Origin: Thioalkalivibrio sp.
Lineage (GTDB): Bacteria; Pseudomonadota; Gammaproteobacteria; Ectothiorhodospirales; Ectothiorhodospiraceae
Direction: 5' to 3'
Length of the DNA stretch: 6,609 nt
NCBI GenBank assembly: GCA_003553165.1
Contig: PUOZ01000292.1
Location: 1-6,609 of the forward strand
Position numbers and translations under genes: made by a program. The notes beneath the pieces are model-generated. The model saw only the letters and a program-made list of their open reading frames with translations, did not search any database and was not told the DNA's origin. Shown piece by piece: positions 1 through 5,879 of the stretch. Numbering within the stretch: position 1 is the stretch's first letter; every line of letters begins with the position of its first letter.

Positions 1-251
1 AGGCCTCCAGTAGTCCGGTCGCCTTCCATGCTTTTCGCGGCGCGCTCGAGCCACTGGATTCCCCGCGCGACGAGAAGAACATGGAGCGCTTGGCGTGGGA
101 CGTCCGGCGGGGTATCTCGGCGATCAAGAATCATCCCTGGCTGCCCTGCAGTGGACCCGACGCCGTAACCGTGCGCGGTTTCATCTACGACGTTGACACC
201 GGCAAGCTGGAGGAGGTCAGCTACCCTGGACCGATGGGATCAATCGGCTGA
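1..251 (+). CDS. Beta-carbonic anhydrase, Cab-like, C-terminal fragment (5' end outside the window)
   Basis: The reading frame starting at base 3 is open from the window edge to a TGA at 249-251, giving 82 residues. They resemble the C-terminal end of beta-class carbonic anhydrases, which interconvert CO2 and bicarbonate in the cytoplasm using zinc. The recognisable part is a helix ending in IKNHPW (fragment residues 41-46), then a strand [18 protein letters not shown] (55-72), which matches the family's usual 'V.VHG.IYDV.TG.L..V' ending. The short tail [10 protein letters not shown] follows. The zinc ligands (Cys, Asp/His, His, Cys) lie in the missing N-terminal part, so activity cannot be judged. 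The gene converges on the redoxin gene across about 180 bp. The family call rests on the C-terminal motif only; the Cab-like subgroup is a weaker guess. Confidence 0.72.
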   Translation, partial: ASSSPVAFHAFRGALEPLDSPRDEKNMERLAWDVRRGISAIKNHPWLPCSGPDAVTVRGFIYDVDTGKLEEVSYPGPMGSIG

Positions 252-432
252 TCAACACGGGAATACCGCCTCGTGTCGGCCCGTTTCCCCAGCAGTTCAG
301 GGGGCGCGACGTGGTCCACACTCTGGCCTTCAGTCCGCTGGGCTGCTGGGAACGCGCTGCGGATCCTCCGGAGCTTTTTGGCGCTTCCCAGCGAGGCTGC
401 CACGTGGCAGCCGCCGGGAGCAAGGAGAGCCG
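252..432. other. Convergent intergenic region with no supported gene
   Basis: This 181-bp stretch separates the 3' ends of the carbonic anhydrase (plus) and the redoxin gene (minus). Open frames crossing it show no recognisable protein and no good ribosome site. Its one clear structure is the perfect palindrome at 395-412. A weak 8-base inverted repeat (288-295 with 343-350) is also present and is probably chance. Confidence 0.5.
395..412. terminator. Perfect 18-bp palindrome, possible transcription stop between convergent genes
   Basis: GGCTGCCAC is followed directly by its exact reverse complement GTGGCAGCC. As RNA it can form a 7-bp GC-rich stem with an ACGT loop from either strand. It lies 20 bp beyond the stop codon of the minus-strand redoxin gene and between two convergent genes, which is where a bidirectional terminator would be expected. 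No T tract follows on either strand, so it is not a classical intrinsic terminator. It could instead be a protein-binding site with a CACGTG core. Confidence 0.35.
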
Positions 433-1035
433 TCAGTACTTCACCGTGCAGCCGTAGGCACGGGTGACGGCGTCAGGGATCGGGTTGCCGGACAGCACTG
501 CGTCGAGGGCATTCACCACGTAGGGAACGGCTTCCGGGATGTCGGCCGGGTCGGCGCTGGGGATGCTGTCGATGCCGCCCATGTACACCAGCGTGCCCTC
601 GGTATCGATCACGTACATGTGCGGGGTCACGCGTGCATCGTAGGCTCGGCCCATGGTGCCCTCCGGGTCGAGCAGCACGGCGGTCGGCGCCGCGCCCCTG
701 GTTTCGGTGAGCCGGTCGGCTTCTTCGGCGCTGACGTGGCCCTGCTTGCCCGGGGCCGACGAGATCACCGTGAGCCAGACGACACCCTCGTCTGCGTAGC
801 GCTGCTGCAGCGATTGCATGTTGTCGCTGCCGTAGTGCTTGATCACGAACGGGCAGTCGTGGTTGGTCCATTCCAGCACCAGCGTGCTGCCGGCGAAGTC
901 TGCCAGGCTGTGTTCGTTGCCGGCGGTATCCACCGCGCGAAAGTCCGGCGCCGGCAGGCCCACCTCGGGTCGGGCCATCAGGCTGGCGGAGAGGAGCAGG
1001 GTGGTGGTCAGCAGGGCGGTTCTTGCGAGGTTCAT
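433..1035 (-). CDS. Secreted redoxin / thioredoxin-fold protein (AhpC/TSA-like)
   Basis: A 200-residue protein. Residues 1-21 form a signal peptide (basic start, hydrophobic core, ending ASLMA), so it should act in the periplasm. The mature part begins VGLPAPDF (25-32), the typical opening of redoxin domains, followed by a strand LVLEWTNHDCPFVIKHYGS (52-70). Cys61 in the DCPFV motif is the likely active thiol. A second cysteine, Cys196, lies in the C-terminal YGCTVKY and could be a resolving thiol. The VTPHMYVID stretch is the usual cis-proline region of the thioredoxin fold. The ATG is chosen because AGGAGG lies 9 bases before it; upstream in-frame extension overlaps the preceding gene and has no homology. 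It is 23 bp downstream of the DsbD-like gene and surely in the same operon. Likely a thiol peroxidase or reductase; the substrate is unknown. Confidence 0.82.
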   Translation of the reverse strand: MNLARTALLTTTLLLSASLMARPEVGLPAPDFRAVDTAGNEHSLADFAGSTLVLEWTNHDCPFVIKHYGSDNMQSLQQRYADEGVVWLTVISSAPGKQGHVSAEEADRLTETRGAAPTAVLLDPEGTMGRAYDARVTPHMYVIDTEGTLVYMGGIDSIPSADPADIPEAVPYVVNALDAVLSGNPIPDAVTRAYGCTVKY

Positions 1036-1058
1036 CTTCCGGGTCCTCCTCGTTTGGC

Positions 1059-2399
1059 TCAGGGTCGGTGGGATTCGGGGGCGGCGAGAGCGGCTTCGAG
1101 TGCTTCCACCACGATCTCGGGTGTGAGCATCGGCGGCAGTCGCCGCGGCGGAGCGGTCGGATCCGGCGGGGAGAGCACATACAGCGGCACGCCCCGGCTG
1201 CCATAGCGCGCCAGATACTTCGTGATTTCCGGATCCTGCTCGGTCCAGTCGCCCTTCAGGTAGGCAACGTCCCACGCGTGGAAGGCCGTGCGCACCGGGT
1301 CGGTGTCCAACGCCCGGCGTTCATTGGCGAGGCAGGTGGTGCACCAGTCGGCGGTCATGTTCACGAATACCGGGCGGCCGGCGAAGCGCCGTTCCTCCAG
1401 TAGTTGCTCGCTGAAGGGTTCCCAGGAATGGGTTTCGACGGCCGTGTGCGCTGGTGCCTCACCCTGGCGGGCGAGGTTGCTCTCCCCAGCAGGCCTGGGG
1501 TTGGCCGCCGGCGCTTGCAACCCTGCAGGGGTCCGGTGAGAGGCGCTGATCTCGAACCCGCGGATGATGCCCCGCCGTTCCAATACGAGCACGCCACCCA
1601 ACTCCTCCGGGCCCGATCGGAACAGAGGGCTCAGTGTTTGCACGAACCGCAGTCCGTCGGGTAGGGCGTCGATCTGCTGGGGCGCCGAGTGGTCGATCAC
1701 ATCTGTCGGCTGCGGGAAGAAACGCGCTTCGGTGTCGGGCGGCAGCGGATCCGCACCCGTCGACAGCACTAGTCGGAGGTACCCGTCGGTGATCTCATAG
1801 ACCGCATCCCAGCCCGGGGGAGTGGCGACGGGAAGCCGTGCGCGGGCGTCTGCAAAGGCCCGTTCATGCTCCGGGGCGGGGAGAGTCTCGGAACCGAGGG
1901 GGATCTCCACCGCCAGCTCAGCGCTTCCGGGGATGCAATCGACCTTGCAAACCAGCCAGGAAATGCTGGCCTGAATCTTGACGGGCATGTCCGGGGGGAG
2001 GTTCTCGGGCACCTCGATCTCGGTCAGCAGAAAGGTCTCGCCCTCCATCCCGTAGTTGACGATGTGGGCCACCGGCAGGTGCTGGGGAGTCGGCCAGATG
2101 ATCTCTCCGGCGCTTACTCCCTCGGGAAGCGTCCAGCGGATGCGCGTCTCCAGGCCGGAATCGCCGGGATTGCGCCAGTAGGTGTGCCAGCCGGGCTCCG
2201 GCACCAGCCGCAGCGCGACCCAGAGCGGCTCCCCCGCCCGCGCCATGCGAACCTCGCTGATGAGTTCCACATGGATATGGTCGGCCTGCTGCACCCCAGA
2301 CGAGGCTGCGCCGGAGGCAGTGCCCGCCCCAGGCAGGAGCAGCAGCATAAGCAGCAGCGGCGCTCGCCGGGGGAAACGGTTGGCTTGGGTTCGTCTCAC
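1059..2399 (-). CDS. ScsB/DsbD-like periplasmic thiol-disulfide protein lacking the transmembrane domain
   Basis: 446 residues starting at GTG, with GGAG four bases upstream. Residues 1-31 are a signal peptide (RR, then a leucine-rich core, then ASGA). Residues about 40-285 match the N-terminal domain of ScsB/DsbD-type proteins: PGWHTYWRNPGDSGL (69-83), VNYGMEGE (114-121) and a cysteine pair in WLVCKVDCIPG (Cys151, Cys155). Residues about 326-440 are a C-terminal thioredoxin domain, with WEPFSEQLL, FVNMTADWCTTC (active Cys353 and Cys356), LKGDWT and the cis-proline segment GVPLYVL. In the usual family layout a membrane domain of several helices joins these two and carries electrons from cytoplasmic thioredoxin. 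Here only a Pro/Ala-rich hydrophilic linker of about 40 residues (286-325) joins them, in one unbroken frame. The protein therefore looks soluble and periplasmic and needs another electron source. The redoxin gene follows as a likely partner. Confidence 0.85.
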   Translation of the reverse strand: MRRTQANRFPRRAPLLLMLLLLPGAGTASGAASSGVQQADHIHVELISEVRMARAGEPLWVALRLVPEPGWHTYWRNPGDSGLETRIRWTLPEGVSAGEIIWPTPQHLPVAHIVNYGMEGETFLLTEIEVPENLPPDMPVKIQASISWLVCKVDCIPGSAELAVEIPLGSETLPAPEHERAFADARARLPVATPPGWDAVYEITDGYLRLVLSTGADPLPPDTEARFFPQPTDVIDHSAPQQIDALPDGLRFVQTLSPLFRSGPEELGGVLVLERRGIIRGFEISASHRTPAGLQAPAANPRPAGESNLARQGEAPAHTAVETHSWEPFSEQLLEERRFAGRPVFVNMTADWCTTCLANERRALDTDPVRTAFHAWDVAYLKGDWTEQDPEITKYLARYGSRGVPLYVLSPPDPTAPPRRLPPMLTPEIVVEALEAALAAPESHRP

Positions 2400-2711
2400 G
2401 TCGCTCCGGGGTAGGCGTGGGTGGAGGTCCCGTCATTCTGCCACGGCTACAAGGCCCTGCTCGAGATGTTGACTCCCCGGGGCGGGGCGATGTTCACTGC
2501 AATCGCGACTCTTGATTGATGCGCATCTTCCGCCGGGAAAAGCGGCACTCGTAGGTGTGCCTGCGCACGAATGGATGGCGGTCTGCGGTTTCTGGGCGGT
2601 CATTCGCGGGACCGCCCGTCGCGTTGCCGGCATGCACCGGAATATCTAGGGCGGTGACCAACCACGCTGGTTCGCGGGATTTGTGGCCGGAGTGTAGCTC
2701 CGTGGGGCATC
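2400..2711. other. Intergenic region, probably holding the promoter of the DsbD-like operon
   Basis: 312 bp between the start of the DsbD-like gene and the stop of the 167-residue minus-strand gene. No frame here gives a recognisable protein. The leader and promoter of the minus-strand dsbD-like/redoxin pair should lie here, but I could not find a convincing -35/-10 pair. There are two hairpins: a strong one at 2594-2617, and a small one (CGGAG 2688-2692 with CTCCG 2698-2702) 10 bases beyond the stop codon of the upstream gene. Confidence 0.5.
2594..2617 (-). terminator. GC-rich hairpin, possible terminator of the upstream minus-strand gene
   Basis: GGGCGGTC (2594-2601) pairs perfectly with GACCGCCC (2610-2617) around an 8-base loop. 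It lies about 95 bp beyond the stop codon of the 167-residue gene and before the DsbD-like operon, a sensible place to end transcription. There is no T tract on either strand, so the call is tentative. Confidence 0.35.
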
Positions 2712-3215
2712 TCAGACCGGGTTCACGACCGACCAGCCGGACCCAAGCATGTCAAGTCGGACCGGCAACATCGGACTCGCTCGTGAAACCCGCAGCAGCA
2801 GGTTGCGCGGGGTGACCTCTCGGTCGCAGAAAGAGCCGAGGTCAACCCGCATGCCCGCCTCCTCCAGCCGCCGGACTTGGTCCAGCGTCAGCCATACCTC
2901 CAGTGGACGACGGAACAGGTGGCGCACCTGCTCCAGCCGTTCGAGCTCTTCGAGCCGTCCCCAGCCGGCGCGTTCCCACGCCTTCCAGTCGATGCTGCAG
3001 GGCAGAGCGAGCTGTTTCTCCGCTGCGGCCCATCGGCAGAAGCCCTGGTAGTCGGTGGGCAGATCGCCGTAGCGCAGGCGGGGCACCGGAAGGTATTCAT
3101 CCACGCCGCGCAATTCCCGCTGAAGCAGGTCGAAGCCCAGCCGCCAGGCCTTCGCTCTGCGGCGCTGCCGCTGCGTGTGACGGGGTGCATGGGGGGCTCC
3201 GGTTTCCGGGTCCAT
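2712..3215 (-). CDS. Conserved-looking hypothetical protein, 167 aa
   Basis: I do not recognise this family. The ATG at 3215 has GGAG eight bases upstream, and the frame then stays open to a TGA. The N-terminus is strongly basic (RHTQRQRRRAKAWR, residues 12-25), followed by an amphipathic stretch GFDLLQRELRGVDEYL (27-42), a segment RYGDLPTDYQGFCRW (48-62) and an acidic/basic helix WGRLEELERLEQVRHLF (85-101). A compact region VWLTLDQVRRLEEAGMRVDLGSF (107-129) follows. Cysteines are at 60, 73 and 130. There is no signal peptide and no membrane segment, so it is probably cytoplasmic. The evenly mixed sequence with many Trp, Leu and charged residues argues for a real folded protein, and the competing frames on this stretch look like shadows. 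Its start overlaps the open frame of the GNAT remnant, suggesting it was once co-transcribed and perhaps translationally coupled with that gene. Confidence 0.65.
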   Translation of the reverse strand: MDPETGAPHAPRHTQRQRRRAKAWRLGFDLLQRELRGVDEYLPVPRLRYGDLPTDYQGFCRWAAAEKQLALPCSIDWKAWERAGWGRLEELERLEQVRHLFRRPLEVWLTLDQVRRLEEAGMRVDLGSFCDREVTPRNLLLRVSRASPMLPVRLDMLGSGWSVVNPV

Positions 3216-3226
3216 CCCGGGGTCTC

Positions 3227-3418
3227 CAGACGCTTCATCCAGAAGGTCATCGGCTTGGCGGTTTCGGCATCGGCGTCGAGGTCGCGCCAGGAGAATACCG
3301 CCCTGAGGCTTGGCGCGCGATGGTATCCGCGCTTCTCCCAGAAGCGGGCCAGAGGCTCGTGGTCGGGCGGGCGGCGAGGAGGGTCCAAGTGCCCGACCAA
3401 CCCGGGTGCGAGGGTGGT
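3227..3418 (-). pseudogene. GNAT family N-acetyltransferase, C-terminal remnant
   Basis: In the minus-strand frame beginning just after an in-frame TAG at 3419-3421, about 58 residues match the C-terminal end of a GNAT acetyltransferase family. The key parts are DHEPLARFWEKRGY, then LRAVFSWRDLDADAETAKPM, then TFWMKRL. In the family this block follows the acetyl-CoA-binding domain and ends the protein. Here everything upstream is gone: the frame is stopped at 3419 and the ald gene begins at 3488 on the other strand, leaving no room for the missing part. The only start codon near the beginning is a TTG at 3400 without a Shine-Dalgarno sequence. The frame has no stop where the family ends and runs on, without homology, to about 2888 beneath the next gene. 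This is best read as a truncated relic, although the surviving block is well preserved, so loss may be recent. Confidence 0.65.
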
Positions 3419-3475
3419 CTACACTGCTGGGAAGTGCCGGGCCTTTGGGGCAGGGCGGCCTTGCGGACAGCGGAC

Positions 3476-3481
3476 GGGGAG
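3476..3481 (+). promoter_or_regulatory. Ribosome binding site of ald
   Basis: GGGGAG lies six bases before the GTG start at 3488. It decides the start, because the same frame stays open far upstream (to about 2903) with no homology there. Confidence 0.7.
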
Positions 3482-3487
3482 CGGAAC

Positions 3488-4609
3488 GTGATCATCGGGG
3501 TGCCGAGGGAGGTCAAGAACAACGAGTTCCGGGTCGGGATGACGCCAGCCGGCGTGGCGGAGCTCGTGGCCCGCGGTCACACTCTGCTGCTGGAACGCGG
3601 GGCGGGGGAAGGTTCGTCGTTCCCGGACGCAGAGTATGCGGGTGCCGGCGCTCGCCTGGTGTCGAGTCCGTCGGCGGTCTATGGCGAAGCCGAGATGATC
3701 GTGAAGGTCAAGGAACCGCAACCCGCGGAGGTTGCGATGCTGGGTCGGGGGCAGGTGCTGTTCGCCTATCTGCACCTTGCGCCGGATCGCGCGTTGACGG
3801 AGGGCCTGCTGCACACCGGCGCGGTGTGCATCGCCTATGAGACGGTGGAACGGCAGGATGGCCGGCTTCCGCTGCTCGCGCCCATGTCGGAGGTCGCGGG
3901 GCGCATGGCGGCCCAGGTCGGCGCGGCCCTGTTGCAGCGACCGAATGGCGGCCGTGGGGTGCTGATGGGCGGCGTTCCGGGTGTGCCGCCCGCCAGCGTG
4001 CTGGTGCTGGGCGCCGGCAGCGTCGGGTTCAATGCCGCGTATGTCGCGCGTGGCATGGGCGCCAGTGTGACGGTGATGGACCTGGACCTGGATCGGCTGC
4101 GCCAGATCGACCGCCTTTGGGGCACCACGGTCCACACCCTGCATTCGAGCCGCCGCGAGGTGGAGCGGATGGTCGCCGGGGCTGACCTGGTGATCGGCGC
4201 CGTGTTGGTCGCCGGTGCCAAGACCCCGGTGCTGGTGACGCGAGAGATGGTTGCCAAGATGAAGCCTCGAGCGGTGGTGGTGGACGTCTCCGTGGACCAG
4301 GGCGGCTGTGTGGAGACCACGCGTCCGACAACGCACGCCGCACCCACTTTCATGGTCGACGATGTCCTGCACTACGGCGTGACGAACATGCCGGGCGCGC
4401 TGCCGCACACGTCCACGCTGGCGTTGACCAACGCGACCCTGGGCTACGGGCTGGCGATCGCCGACCAGGGCTGGCGCCAGGCGGTTCGCAACGACCCGGC
4501 ACTGGCCAGGGGCGTGACTGTGCTTGACGGGCACATAACCCATCGTCCCGTGGCCGAGGCCCACGGGATGGAGTTCACGCCCATCGAGCCACTGACTCGC
4601 GGGGCTTAG
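3488..4609 (+). CDS. ald: Alanine dehydrogenase
   Basis: 373 residues, the usual family length of about 370. The enzyme catalyses the NAD-dependent, reversible oxidative deamination of L-alanine to pyruvate and ammonia in the cytoplasm. The start is GTG, giving the classic opening MIIGVPREVKNNEFRVGMTP. Every key residue falls at its canonical number: Arg15, Lys75 (in VKVKEP) and His96 (in YLHLA) bind the substrate, and Asp270 (in VDVSVDQGG) is catalytic. The dinucleotide-binding loop is GAGSVGFNAA (175-184), with the NAD-ribose aspartate at Asp198 (VTVMD). The signature MSEVAGRMAAQ (133-143) is also present. Nothing is truncated, so it should be active. The ridA-like gene follows 44 bp downstream on the same strand, likely one transcript. 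No Lrp/AsnC-type regulator is next to it. Transhydrogenase alpha subunits share the fold but differ in length and in these motifs. Confidence 0.97.
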   Translation: MIIGVPREVKNNEFRVGMTPAGVAELVARGHTLLLERGAGEGSSFPDAEYAGAGARLVSSPSAVYGEAEMIVKVKEPQPAEVAMLGRGQVLFAYLHLAPDRALTEGLLHTGAVCIAYETVERQDGRLPLLAPMSEVAGRMAAQVGAALLQRPNGGRGVLMGGVPGVPPASVLVLGAGSVGFNAAYVARGMGASVTVMDLDLDRLRQIDRLWGTTVHTLHSSRREVERMVAGADLVIGAVLVAGAKTPVLVTREMVAKMKPRAVVVDVSVDQGGCVETTRPTTHAAPTFMVDDVLHYGVTNMPGALPHTSTLALTNATLGYGLAIADQGWRQAVRNDPALARGVTVLDGHITHRPVAEAHGMEFTPIEPLTRGA

Positions 4610-4653
4610 GCGGGAACGGGCGTGGGCGAATCGTTGCCGACCCCTATCCTTCA

Positions 4654-5073
4654 TTGGCGCGCGGGATACGCTCTCGCGCCGCCCCGACCGTCCCGAAGGA
4701 GATCCATTCCACCGACGCACTCTATCCCGCGGTGGGGCCCTATTCACAGATGGTGCAAGCAGGGAATCTCCTGTTCCTCTCGGGTGTCATTCCTTTGAAC
4801 AAAGCTGCCGATGCAGTCGTGGGCGACACCATCGAGGAGCAGACCCGTCTGGTTCTCGACTACATCGGTGCCAAGCTCGAATCCCAGGGGTTGGGCTTCG
4901 AGAACGTTGTAATGTCCCATGTGTTCATGGCCGATCTGAACGATTTCCGCGCCATGAACGCGGTCTATGGTGAGTACTTTCACACCGACCCGCCGGCCCG
5001 GGCCACGGTCGAGGTCGCCCGCCTGCCCCGAGACGTGCTGATTGAAATCGCGGTCGTCGCTTACAAGCCTTAG
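4654..5073 (+). CDS. RidA family reactive-intermediate (enamine/imine) deaminase
   Basis: RidA (YjgF/YER057c/UK114) proteins hydrolyse 2-aminoacrylate and related enamines/imines to keto acids and ammonia, protecting PLP enzymes; they are cytoplasmic trimers. Recognisable blocks are KEIHSTDALYPAVGPYSQ, LLFLSGVIPLN, VMSHVFMADLNDFRAMNAVYGEYF and PARATVEVARLP. The arginine of PARATVEV matches Arg105 of E. coli RidA, which holds the substrate carboxylate, and the glutamate of IEIAVVAY matches Glu120. The start is uncertain. TTG at 4654 is the only usable start codon in frame before the conserved core, giving 139 residues, slightly long, with no Shine-Dalgarno sequence. The family's usual start aligns with a GTC codon at 4690, which would give 127 residues. 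An AAGGAG at 4696 has no start codon after it. It follows ald by 44 bp and fits the same nitrogen/pyruvate metabolism. It converges with the Crp/Fnr gene, 10 bp away. Confidence 0.9.
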   Translation: MARGIRSRAAPTVPKEIHSTDALYPAVGPYSQMVQAGNLLFLSGVIPLNKAADAVVGDTIEEQTRLVLDYIGAKLESQGLGFENVVMSHVFMADLNDFRAMNAVYGEYFHTDPPARATVEVARLPRDVLIEIAVVAYKP

Positions 5074-5083
5074 TTGCCATTGT

Positions 5084-5788
5084 TCAGTCGGGTAAGTTCT
5101 GGGGGTCGAACAGGAGATGGGAGCGCGTCTCCTCGAGCAGTCCTTGCCGCTTCAGGTCCGCAATCACGCGCGCGGCCGTCTCCCTGGAGATGTCCAGCAT
5201 CGAGGCCATGTCCATGCGGCTGACGTATGGAGCGGGCTCCGGATGGGCGATCAGCGCGAGGCAGCGCAGCAATTTGACCACACGGCCGCGGGATGGCCCC
5301 GAGGCGATGTTTGTGATGAATTCGTCGGTTCGCTGCAGTTGGTGCATCCAGCGTCGTTCCAGTTCCGCGCAAAGGAGGGGCTCCCGTTTCAGCAGGTCGC
5401 TCACGACGTCGAGCGGAATCCGGCAGAGGCCGGCGGGCGTCAAGGTCTCGGCGTTCAGCCGATAGCGCGGTTCGAGCAAGGCCTCGAGCCCGAACATGTC
5501 GCCAGGCTTGAGGAGTCGCAACACGCGTTGATGCCCTTCATCGTCTGTCGTCCAGAGCTTCAGGAAGCCCTTCCTGACGGTGAACAATGCATCTGCCGGC
5601 TCACCTGCCCTGACCACCAGTACGCCCTGGGGCGGGATGAAGTTTTCGACCCGGAGCTGTAGGGACCCCAGAACCTGCGGCCCAATGACTGCAAACGGAG
5701 TGGCAGCGCCGGCATCGCAGGCCCGACAATCCACCCTCAGGGCCCAGAAGTCCCAGATACACGCGTTCTCGTCTCGGCGCTGCCCCAT
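5084..5788 (-). CDS. Crp/Fnr family transcriptional regulator with FNR-like cysteines
   Basis: 234 residues. The order is an N-terminal cysteine region (Cys10, Cys21, Cys24), a cyclic-nucleotide-type beta-barrel sensor (about 40-125, with VVRAGEPADALFTVRKG and LLKPGDMFGLEALL), a dimerisation helix (about 128-160) and a winged helix-turn-helix (about 165-230). The recognition helix ISRETAARVIADLK has Arg202, Glu203 and Arg207 in the RE...R pattern of CRP, rather than the E..SR pattern of E. coli FNR. The N-terminal CRAC pair and Cys122 (in LCRIP) sit where FNR has its iron-sulfur ligands Cys20/23 and Cys122, but the FNR Cys29 position is not a cysteine and Cys10 is extra. It may sense oxygen, redox state or NO through a cluster; this is inference. 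The ATG at 5788 has only a weak GGGGA upstream. The small membrane protein gene lies 91 bp upstream on the same strand. Confidence 0.9.
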   Translation of the reverse strand: MGQRRDENACIWDFWALRVDCRACDAGAATPFAVIGPQVLGSLQLRVENFIPPQGVLVVRAGEPADALFTVRKGFLKLWTTDDEGHQRVLRLLKPGDMFGLEALLEPRYRLNAETLTPAGLCRIPLDVVSDLLKREPLLCAELERRWMHQLQRTDEFITNIASGPSRGRVVKLLRCLALIAHPEPAPYVSRMDMASMLDISRETAARVIADLKRQGLLEETRSHLLFDPQNLPD

Positions 5789-5803
5789 CGTGGCGGTCCC
5801 CAG

Positions 5804-5821
5804 TCAAAGGCACTCCCTTGA
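5804..5821. promoter_or_regulatory. Inverted repeat just upstream of the Crp/Fnr start, possible operator
   Basis: TCAAAGG, a 4-base spacer (CACT), then CCCTTGA: six of seven positions pair. The length and dyad shape fit a Crp/Fnr-type half-site pair, and it sits 15 bases from the regulator's ATG, so autoregulation is possible. It does not match the CRP or FNR consensus exactly and could be chance. Confidence 0.25.
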
Positions 5822-5879
5822 GAGGGTACCAGAAACACCGCCGTCGAGTTTCCCCGGATTTCGCGTCAGGCGCGGCCCT

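Noticed and set aside
193..1206. 337-residue open frame on the plus strand across the redoxin and DsbD-like region
   Set aside because: It lies antisense to two genes with clear domains, is full of low-complexity Gly/Arg/Ala runs typical of shadow frames in GC-rich DNA, and matches nothing.
2469..2493. TTGACT as a plus-strand -35 box
   Set aside because: No matching -10 at correct spacing and no plus-strand gene follows.
2433..2633. 66-residue minus-strand open frame in the intergenic region
   Set aside because: No recognisable domain and no good ribosome site; the length is ordinary for chance in GC-rich DNA.
2680..2730. tRNA-like look of GTAGCTC followed by GGTTC
   Set aside because: No acceptor stem, anticodon arm or proper T-loop can be folded, and the segment runs into the end of a coding region.
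3393..3425. TACACT as a -10 box for ald
   Set aside because: No acceptable -35 hexamer at 16-18 bases upstream, so it is not reported as a promoter.
3419..4747. 442-residue open frame on the minus strand opposite ald
   Set aside because: Antisense shadow of ald, which has every catalytic residue in place; the minus-strand frame has a His/Arg-rich, non-protein-like composition.
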